DNA of 5,091 bases from Oscillospiraceae bacterium (GTDB lineage: Bacteria > Bacillota > Clostridia > Oscillospirales > Acutalibacteraceae): positions 1 to 5,091 of the forward strand of contig JAISRF010000254.1 in NCBI GenBank assembly GCA_031273775.1, given 5' to 3'. A program made the position numbers and the translations under genes. Each line of letters starts with the position of its first letter. The first letter of the stretch is position 1. Under the pieces are notes generated by a model. The model ran no database searches. It was not told the DNA's origin and worked only from the letters and a program-made list of their open reading frames with translations. Positions 1 through 4,310 of this stretch are shown one piece after another.

Positions 1-1
1 C

Positions 2-469
2 GGAAAAACCGCCTCCTGCGTTATCACCGTAAGGGAGCCTGTGACCGGTGTGACACTGACCGCTGTGCTGCCTTTGGGGCAAACCCTGCGGCTGTCACCC
101 CTGATTACTCCGGCAGACGCCACAAACCGAAACGTGAGCTGGTCTTCCGGCAATCCGTCCGCGGTTACTGTAACCGACGGCCTTATCACAGCGGTGGGAC
201 CCGGATCGGCACTCATAACCGTGACCACCGCTGACGGCAATTTCCGAGCCGACTTCCTCATTACGTCTGATGTCCCCACCGGCACCGTGACCGCTACGGC
301 TCTTAATCTGCGGACGGATCCCAACACCGGCGCGGACATTATAACGTCCATCCCCGGCGGAACCACGGTATATGTGCTGGATACGGCGGCTGCCGACGGC
401 TGGTACAAAATCCAGACCGTAGATGGCCAAGCCGGTTACGCATCCAGCCAATATATCACATTGCGTTAA
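2..469 (+). CDS. C-terminal part of a secreted BIG2/SH3b surface protein (5' truncated by window)
   Basis: The reading frame is open from the left edge, so the start lies outside; the GTG at 41 is an internal valine codon. The visible 155 residues begin with the last strand of one bacterial Ig-like (BIG2) domain (GKTASCVITV). A full BIG2 domain follows, with the typical features PADATNRNVSWSS, a 'G.ITAVGPGSALITV' core and a closing strand. The last ~65 residues form an SH3b-like domain (ATALNLRTDPNTGADIITSI ... GWYKI ... GYASSQYITLR) and end at TAA 467-469. BIG2 domains are usually stalk or adhesion modules of exported proteins, and SH3b domains commonly bind peptidoglycan, so an extracellular, wall-associated protein is inferred. 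No catalytic domain is visible and the missing N-terminal part could hold one. The SLH protein 47 bp downstream on the same strand may be co-transcribed. Domain identity is fairly certain; the overall role is unknown. Confidence 0.88.
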   Translation, partial: GKTASCVITVREPVTGVTLTAVLPLGQTLRLSPLITPADATNRNVSWSSGNPSAVTVTDGLITAVGPGSALITVTTADGNFRADFLITSDVPTGTVTATALNLRTDPNTGADIITSIPGGTTVYVLDTAAADGWYKIQTVDGQAGYASSQYITLR

Positions 470-472
470 ATG

Positions 473-496
473 TAGGGGCGGTAATCCGCCGCCCGC
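473..496. repeat. GC-rich hairpin repeat, copy A (intergenic)
   Basis: Directly after the stop codon at 469 lies TAGGGGCGG-TAAT-CCGCC-GCCCGC. GGCGG (477-481) pairs with CCGCC (486-490) around a TAAT loop, and the flanking GGGG and GCCC can extend the structure with a bulge. It has the same layout as the element at 531-552 (AGGGGCG, short centre, CGCCCG). From memory, short dispersed elements starting with (T)AGGGGCG and ending in CGCCCG occur in many Clostridia. Membership of such a family is an inference that needs a genome-wide count. There is no T-run, so it is not a classical terminator. Confidence 0.5.
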
Positions 497-499
497 AAG

Positions 500-505
500 A
501 AGGAG
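500..505 (+). promoter_or_regulatory. Ribosome binding site of the SLH protein gene
   Basis: AAGGAG lies 11 nt before ATG 517, a slightly long but acceptable spacing. It supports 517 as the start rather than the internal ATG at 574, which has no comparable site. An ATG at 506 touches this site and opens only a four-codon frame ending at 520, overlapping the real start; it is probably chance. Confidence 0.65.
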
Positions 506-516
506 ATGAATGGCTC

Positions 517-1203
517 ATGAAAAAACTTGCAGGGGCGAATGGTATTCGCCCGAACCGTAAAGGCATCGTTGCCATGTTTACGTTGCTTTTGACCGCTTGT
601 CTGCTCGGTGGCGGCACGGCACAGGCCGGGGAATCTCGCCAAAACGTGTATGACAGCGTAATTGCCAAGGGCTGGATTGTAGCTCGGGAGTTCGATCCGG
701 ACGCCCAGCTGACCCGCGGCCAGGCCATCAAAACAATTATGCGCATGGCAGCCTTGTTGCCGGAAGATCTGGGCAATTTGCCCGATTTTGCCGACACCGC
801 CGACCACCCCGATGCCGAAATATTTCGGAAGGCGCGTAATTACGGCATTGTAACAGGCGGTGAATCCAACCGTTTTAACCCCGGCGCGAATGTGACCAAA
901 ATGACGCTGGTGATTTGGTTAAACCGCACCTTCAACCTGCCGGATACCGTTAATTTTGAAAACAAGGCCGTGCGCGACAATCTGAAAACGTACAACCCCG
1001 AGGGATACTACGCCATCAACAAATATTTGGCGAATAAAATCATTGATCTGGATCAAAGCGGCAAATTTCACCCCAGAAGCGGCATTACCATGGGAGAATT
1101 TGCCCTGATCATCGACCGTTTGGACGGCGTGGGGCTTAACGAACTGAAATCTCTCCAGTACGAGGGACAGCCGCAAAAGGAAAAAATTCTTAGCCCCCGG
1201 TAA
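517..1203 (+). CDS. Exported protein with three divergent S-layer homology (SLH) repeats
   Basis: This is a 228-residue protein. Residues 1-37 look like a signal peptide: MKK and RPNRK give positive charge, GIVAMFTLLLTACLLGGG is hydrophobic, and AQA before G38 is a good signal peptidase I site. L25-T-A-C28 also fits a lipobox, so a lipoprotein is possible. Three SLH-like repeats follow at about 45-80, 90-140 and 150-202. The second is the clearest (FADTADHPDAEIFRKARNYG then FNPGANVTK). The canonical TRAE motif that contacts the secondary cell-wall polymer is TRGQ (66-69), TKMT (127-130) and TMGE (191-194), so only the first resembles it and wall binding may be weak. Residues 203-228 are a short charged tail, so there is no large effector domain. 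Residues about 5-14 are encoded by a hairpin repeat. The gene sits 47 bp after the BIG2/SH3b gene and ends at a terminator. A small cell-surface protein is likely; its exact role is unknown. Confidence 0.85.
   Translation: MKKLAGANGIRPNRKGIVAMFTLLLTACLLGGGTAQAGESRQNVYDSVIAKGWIVAREFDPDAQLTRGQAIKTIMRMAALLPEDLGNLPDFADTADHPDAEIFRKARNYGIVTGGESNRFNPGANVTKMTLVIWLNRTFNLPDTVNFENKAVRDNLKTYNPEGYYAINKYLANKIIDLDQSGKFHPRSGITMGEFALIIDRLDGVGLNELKSLQYEGQPQKEKILSPR
531..552. repeat. GC-rich hairpin repeat, copy B (inside the SLH gene's first codons)
   Basis: GGGCGAAT (533-540) and ATTCGCCC (544-551) form a perfect 8-bp inverted repeat around GGT, in the setting AGGGGCGAATGGTATTCGCCCG. The layout matches the intergenic element 58 bp upstream. 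It starts 14 nt after the A of the start codon and contributes roughly residues 5-12 (AGANGIRP). The inverted repeat is seen directly; membership of a dispersed family is inferred. Confidence 0.6.
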
Positions 1204-1217
1204 GGTGTGAATCCGCT

Positions 1218-1259
1218 AAAAAAGATAAAGAGCAGTCTTTATGATTGCTCTTTTTGTTT
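1218..1259. terminator. Bidirectional rho-independent terminator
   Basis: AAAGAGCAGTC (1227-1237) pairs with GATTGCTCTTT (1243-1253) around TTTAT: an 11-bp stem with one G-T pair. On the + strand the stem runs into TTTTTGTTT, ending the SLH transcript 24 nt after its stop codon. On the - strand the stem is followed by ATC and six T (complement of A at 1218-1223), so it can also end the leftward AraC transcript, whose stop codon is about 100 nt upstream. The convergent gene order fits this double use. Confidence 0.85.
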
Positions 1260-1357
1260 ATCTTTCATTTCGGCAATTTCCCGCGCTAAAAGCCTGGTTA
1301 TCACGCCCGCCCGGACGCTGTGGGAACGGACACGCTTCCGATGAAAACGCACAGGGG

Positions 1358-2194
1358 TCAGTTTATGAAAAGCTGATTGTTGATTTTAACTTTATTTTCA
1401 TCTTTCGGGCTGATGCCGATATAGCGCTTATACAACTTTGAAAAATGTGAAAGATTTGGTATACCGCAGGAGCGAGCGCTTTCCTGCACGTTGCAGATCC
1501 CGCTTCGCAGTAAGCTCCGGGCATAGCCGCAGCGGTAGCGTTGAAGATAATCCATCACGGATTTGCCGGTGTATTCCCGGAATAAATGGCAGAAATAATA
1601 TTTACTGTAACCGATTTCGCCGCAAATTTCCTCCAAAGAAAGCGTTTCTTGAAAACGCCGCCGCATGACACCGATGCCTTTTTTGACGATTTTAGATTTT
1701 CGGGTTCCGTTTCGGTCGCTCGAGCCGCCGGAAAGACTGTAAACGCGGCACAAATACACCAGCAGCTCCGCCGCCGCCGCTTTGACGGCCTGGCGATAGT
1801 AATGGTCGTTTCCCAAAATCTCCCGAATGATCCCTTCCATCAGACTTTGCGCCGTTTTATCCGAAATCACCGGAGAAAAATGAAGTTTATCTACCGGAAT
1901 TTCCAGCTCGTCGCTAAAAGATTTATCAATAATCAAGCAGTAATAGCGGCATTGCCTCCCGGCGCTGACAACATTGTGAAGATTCCCTGAATTGACAACG
2001 GCCAAATCCCCCGGACTCACCGCCGATTTTTCCGTGTCGGATAAAACAAAGCCGTCGCCTTCAATAAAATACAGCAGTTCCAGGCTTTCATGCCAATGTG
2101 CCTGTTCCGCTTCCTTTACGGTCACCGTGTCCAGATGAAAGGTAAAGGGAAACGCGCTGTCAGGATCTTGGTGCGTTTCGTAAAATATATTCAC
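1358..2194 (-). CDS. AraC-family transcriptional regulator with N-terminal cupin sensor domain
   Basis: This is a 278-residue protein starting at GTG (complement of 2192-2194), with AGGGGA 7 nt upstream. Residues ~20-90 resemble the AraC_binding cupin: HWHESLELLYFIEGDG near 33-48, then PGDLAVVNSGNLHNV near 61-75, a usual pattern in sugar-sensing members. A helical linker (~110-155) leads to the C-terminal DNA-binding domain with two helix-turn-helix units, at ~185-210 (LSLEEICGEIGYSKYYFCHL) and ~233-262 (ending FSKLYKRYIGISP). Length and layout are typical of the family. The second unit is slightly off consensus: GIPNLSHFS where GF..-.-YFS is usual, and PKDENK in place of the common P..YR. 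The gene is transcribed divergently from two sugar isomerase/epimerase-like genes, so it probably activates or represses them in response to a carbohydrate; that is inference from position. It converges with the SLH gene and shares its terminator. The ligand is unknown. Confidence 0.93.
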   Translation of the reverse strand: MNIFYETHQDPDSAFPFTFHLDTVTVKEAEQAHWHESLELLYFIEGDGFVLSDTEKSAVSPGDLAVVNSGNLHNVVSAGRQCRYYCLIIDKSFSDELEIPVDKLHFSPVISDKTAQSLMEGIIREILGNDHYYRQAVKAAAAELLVYLCRVYSLSGGSSDRNGTRKSKIVKKGIGVMRRRFQETLSLEEICGEIGYSKYYFCHLFREYTGKSVMDYLQRYRCGYARSLLRSGICNVQESARSCGIPNLSHFSKLYKRYIGISPKDENKVKINNQLFIN

Positions 2195-2201
2195 GTTTTT
2201 G

Positions 2202-2207
2202 TCCCCT
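2202..2207 (-). promoter_or_regulatory. Ribosome binding site deciding the GTG start of the AraC regulator
   Basis: Read leftwards, AGGGGA is followed by 7 nt (CAAAAAC) and then GTG. This spacing supports the GTG at 2194-2192 as the true start; no ATG in frame nearby has a better site. Confidence 0.65.
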
Positions 2208-2232
2208 GTTCTCTTATATATTTACGTGCTTC

Positions 2233-2261
2233 ATTCTAACCGATTTTGAAAAATAAAGCAA
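2233..2261 (-). promoter_or_regulatory. Putative sigma-A promoter of the AraC regulator
   Basis: On the - strand, TTGCTT (complement of 2256-2261) and TAGAAT (complement of 2233-2238) are separated by exactly 17 nt. Initiation would fall near 2226, giving a leader of about 30 nt before GTG 2194. The -35 box matches consensus at four of six positions and the -10 at five of six. Confidence 0.5.
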
Positions 2262-2291
2262 GATCAAGTTATTTTATGACAATAAAGTGTC
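2252..2291. promoter_or_regulatory. Candidate operator region between the divergent promoters
   Basis: AATAAAG occurs twice in the same orientation (2252-2258 and 2281-2287, starts 29 bp apart). The second copy lies inside the dyad GACA-ATAAAG-TGTC (2278-2291), which abuts the -35 box of the rightward promoter, while the first overlaps the leftward -35. AraC proteins usually bind direct repeats near promoters, so this placement is suggestive. In AT-rich DNA, matches this short may be chance. Confidence 0.25.
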
Positions 2292-2320
2292 TTTACATTT
2301 AAAACATAAAACCTTACAAT
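2292..2320 (+). promoter_or_regulatory. Putative sigma-A promoter of the two isomerase/epimerase genes
   Basis: TTTACA (2292-2297), a 17-nt spacer and TACAAT (2315-2320) match the sigma-A consensus at five of six positions in each box. A second TACAAT follows at 2320-2325 in an AT-rich setting. The transcript would start near 2327, leaving a leader of about 108 nt before ATG 2435. Confidence 0.55.
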
Positions 2321-2344
2321 ACAATAAGAACCTGTATTCACAAT

Positions 2345-2391
2345 CAGACACGCTCGTCTTTTAGGGTTATTTACCGCCCGGACTGTGTCTG
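2345..2391 (+). repeat. Inverted repeat in the leader of the epimerase operon
   Basis: CAGACAC (2345-2351) is perfectly complementary to GTGTCTG (2385-2391) across 33 nt. If transcription starts near 2327, this would be a stem in the 5' leader about 43 nt before the start codon. It could be a leader structure or a spaced DNA-binding site. Seven bases over this distance is modest evidence. Confidence 0.3.
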
Positions 2392-2420
2392 CTTTCCTTG
2401 AAATGTGAAATTATAAAGTT

Positions 2421-2426
2421 GAGGAG
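2421..2426 (+). promoter_or_regulatory. Ribosome binding site deciding the start of the first TIM-barrel gene
   Basis: GAGGAG lies 8 nt before ATG 2435, ideal spacing. An in-frame TTG at 2429 would leave only 2 nt and is therefore not the start. Confidence 0.8.
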
Positions 2427-2434
2427 AATTGCCC

Positions 2435-3280
2435 ATGTATCCGTTTCCAATTGGCGTTATACTGGATTCCTTCCGTACCGACCTCCGAACCGCAGTAGAA
2501 AAGGCGGCCGCGCTCGGTGCGCAGGGGCTGCAAATCTACGCCACACACGGCGAAATGTCCCCGGAAGAGCTTGTCGGCGATAAACTAACCGCGTTCATGG
2601 CTCATGTGAACGCCTATGGACTCCGGATTTCCGCCCTCTGCGGCGACCTGGGGCGGGGGTTTGCCGATCCAGAGCAAAATCCCGGGCTGATCGAGCGCTC
2701 TAAGCGCATTCTTGATCTCGCGAAGGAGCTGGGAACAGATATTGTGACCACGCATATCGGTGTAGTTCCCGAAGACAGCGACTCTGAACGGTATAAAATC
2801 ATGCGGGCGGCTTGCAGAGAGCTTGCGGAATACGCCGATTCGCTGGACGCCCATTTCGCGGTGGAAACCGGCCCGGAAACGGCGGTGCGCCTGAAAGGTT
2901 TTTTGGATTCGCTTGATTCTCGCGGCGTCGCGGTCAATCTGGATCCGGCCAATTTTGTCATGGTGACCGGAGACGACCCCGTTGCCGCTGTTTATACCCT
3001 GCGCGATTATATCGTGCATACCCACGCGAAGGACGGGCGGCGGCTCCGCGAGGTTGACCCGGAATCAGTTTATACGGACGTGGAAGCTGAAATCGCCGAG
3101 GGCGCGGCGTTTATCGAATTGCCGCTGGGGCAGGGGGATGTGGATTTTTCGCGTTACCTGAGCGCGCTGGACGAAATCGGGTACCGGGGATTTTTGACTA
3201 TTGAGCGCGAAGTGGGAGACGACCCGGAAAAAGACATCGCACTGGCGGTTCGGTTTTTGAACGCCCATACCGCGCGGTAA
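2435..3280 (+). CDS. Sugar phosphate isomerase/epimerase-like TIM-barrel protein (AP_endonuc_2 / xylose isomerase-like)
   Basis: This is a 281-residue protein beginning MYPFPIGVILDSF, with a GAGGAG site 8 nt upstream. The whole length fits one xylose isomerase-like TIM barrel (COG1082 type), and length is normal. The four expected divalent-metal ligands can be placed at strand ends: E144 (AVETGPE), D170 (VNLDPANF), H197 (VHTHAKD) and E257 (LTIEREVG). H107 (TTHIG) and the loop PLGQGDVDF (230-238) also match the family. Members interconvert keto sugars or their phosphates, or related polyols, usually with Mn2+ or Co2+, by proton transfer involving two of the Glu residues. The substrate cannot be read from sequence. 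No signal peptide is present, so it is cytoplasmic. It is the first gene after a divergent AraC regulator and is probably co-transcribed with the second barrel gene. Endonuclease IV is excluded in practice because its additional zinc ligands are not apparent. Fold and superfamily are secure; reaction and substrate are unassigned. Confidence 0.92.
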   Translation: MYPFPIGVILDSFRTDLRTAVEKAAALGAQGLQIYATHGEMSPEELVGDKLTAFMAHVNAYGLRISALCGDLGRGFADPEQNPGLIERSKRILDLAKELGTDIVTTHIGVVPEDSDSERYKIMRAACRELAEYADSLDAHFAVETGPETAVRLKGFLDSLDSRGVAVNLDPANFVMVTGDDPVAAVYTLRDYIVHTHAKDGRRLREVDPESVYTDVEAEIAEGAAFIELPLGQGDVDFSRYLSALDEIGYRGFLTIEREVGDDPEKDIALAVRFLNAHTAR

Positions 3281-3281
3281 T

Positions 3282-3327
3282 CCGGGAAAGCCCGAAAAAG
3301 GCGAAGTCGGGCAATCCGCTTTTCCGG
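3282..3327 (+). other. Long bulged hairpin between the two TIM-barrel genes
   Basis: Starting one base after the stop codon, CCGGGAAA (3282-3289) pairs with TTTTCCGG (3320-3327), with one G-T pair. Stacked inside it, GCCCGA (3290-3295) pairs with TCGGGC (3307-3312). That gives 14 bp in total with a 7-nt bulge (3313-3319) and an 11-nt loop. No T-run follows, so it is not a standard terminator. It could be an mRNA-stabilising or processing element that sets the ratio of the two products; that role is inference. Confidence 0.5.
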
Positions 3328-3360
3328 CGGTGTAGTACAAGAGATAACGCGGGGTTTATT

Positions 3361-4236
3361 ATGAAAATTTCCGCCAGTTCATACAGTTTTCAGCAATATT
3401 TAAACGCGGGGAAGCTTACGCAGCTTTCCTGTATCAGGCAGGCGGCCGAGCTGGGATTTGACGCGGTTGAATTTGTAGGTATCCGGAACCATAACGGTTA
3501 CTCCGAGACAGAATACGCGAAAAAACTCCGCCGCGAAGCCCGTGATGCCGGTCTCGAAATTTCCTGTTATACCGTTGGCGCGGATTTTCTCAGCGGTAGC
3601 GGAGGCGATGTGAAAGCCGAAATCAACCGAGTCAAACGGCAGGTGGAGTTGGGCGCGGCGCTGGGAGTTGTCCGAATGAGACACGACGCGACCGCGGGAG
3701 ATCCACCGGGGCAAAACGCCCGTTCATTTTCGGAGGTTTTGCCCCTGCTGGCGGAAGCCTGCGCCGAAATAGCGGAATACGCCGCCGGGTTCGGCATTTG
3801 TACCATGGTGGAAAACCACGGGTTTTTCTGCCAGGATTCCCAGCGCGTGGTGAAGCTTTTTAAAGCGGTGAACCGCGCGAATTTTGGTCTGCTCTGCGAC
3901 ATGGGAAATTTTCTCTGCGTGGACGAATCCCCGGTGGACGCTTGTATGGCCGTCGCGCCTTACACGAAATACGTTCACGCCAAGGATTTTTACATCCGCC
4001 AGGCGGATTCCGCTCCCGTTGGGGAAGGCTGGTTCCGTTCCCGAGGCGGCGCGTACCTCCGGGGCGCGGTTTTGGGGCGGGGAGACGTTCCCGCGCAGCG
4101 GTGTCTGGAAATTCTTCGCGGGGCGGGGTACAACGGCACGATCGCCCTGGAATTTGAAGGCGACCAGGACTGTATCGCCGCATTGGCCGAGGGGCTGGCA
4201 TTTCTTCGGCGGCTGTTCGGTGGGACATCGGAGTGA
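3361..4236 (+). CDS. Second sugar phosphate isomerase/epimerase-like TIM-barrel protein
   Basis: This is a 291-residue cytoplasmic protein starting MKISASSYSFQQYL at ATG 3361. The only ribosome-site candidate is a weak GGGG 6 nt upstream, so translation may be less efficient than that of the first gene or partly coupled to it. It has the same superfamily fold as its upstream neighbour but is clearly diverged. The metal-ligand set is again complete: E151 (MVENHG), D180 (LLCDMGNF), H206 (YVHAKDF) and E264 (IALEFEG). The opening SSYSF, the ELGFDAVEFVG strand (31-40) and the R-H pair in RMRHD (105-109) are typical of uncharacterised COG1082 members. It lies 80 bp after the first barrel gene on the same strand with no intervening terminator, so an operon under the AraC regulator is likely. 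Two successive epimerisation or isomerisation steps on one sugar is a reasonable guess but not shown. Superfamily assignment is secure; substrate is unknown. Confidence 0.9.
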   Translation: MKISASSYSFQQYLNAGKLTQLSCIRQAAELGFDAVEFVGIRNHNGYSETEYAKKLRREARDAGLEISCYTVGADFLSGSGGDVKAEINRVKRQVELGAALGVVRMRHDATAGDPPGQNARSFSEVLPLLAEACAEIAEYAAGFGICTMVENHGFFCQDSQRVVKLFKAVNRANFGLLCDMGNFLCVDESPVDACMAVAPYTKYVHAKDFYIRQADSAPVGEGWFRSRGGAYLRGAVLGRGDVPAQRCLEILRGAGYNGTIALEFEGDQDCIAALAEGLAFLRRLFGGTSE

Positions 4237-4280
4237 GCGGTTTTTTTTCACCACGAAAACGAGTTCAATTGCATAGACCC

Positions 4281-4300
4281 GCAAACAGTTTTCTGTTTAC
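4281..4300. terminator. Weak hairpin between convergent genes, possible terminator
   Basis: AAACAG (4283-4288) pairs with CTGTTT (4293-4298) around TTTT, and the outer G-C pair at 4281/4300 can add to the stem past one mismatch. It lies in the 74-bp gap between the second barrel gene (+) and rnfB (-), where a terminator is expected. Neither strand has a good T-run next to it. The eight T at 4243-4250 follow the + gene, but I see no strong stem just before them. Support is therefore weak. Confidence 0.3.
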
Positions 4301-4310
4301 CTATGACAAA

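Noticed and set aside
41..43. GTG as the start of the BIG2/SH3b protein
   Set aside because: The frame is open to the left edge and the preceding codons (GKTASCVITV) are the end of another BIG2 domain, so the gene begins outside the window.
506..520. Four-codon frame (ATG at 506) overlapping the SLH gene start, possible translational coupling
   Set aside because: The ATG abuts the ribosome site with no spacing, so initiation there is implausible.
1438..1990. Plus-strand open frames opposite the AraC gene
   Set aside because: They are shadows of a strong AraC-family gene on the other strand; their translations are Arg/Ala-rich with no recognisable domain.
2429..2431. TTG as the start of the first barrel gene
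   Set aside because: It lies only 2 nt after GAGGAG; ATG 2435 has proper spacing and gives the normal family N-terminus.
4236..4250. T-run at 4243-4250 as a rho-independent terminator for the barrel operon
   Set aside because: Eight T are present but no convincing GC-rich stem lies immediately upstream.
3724..4284. Long minus-strand open frame (186 codons) opposite the second barrel gene
   Set aside because: It is antisense to a complete conserved enzyme; such long frames are common opposite GC-rich genes and it shows no domain or ribosome site that I recognise.
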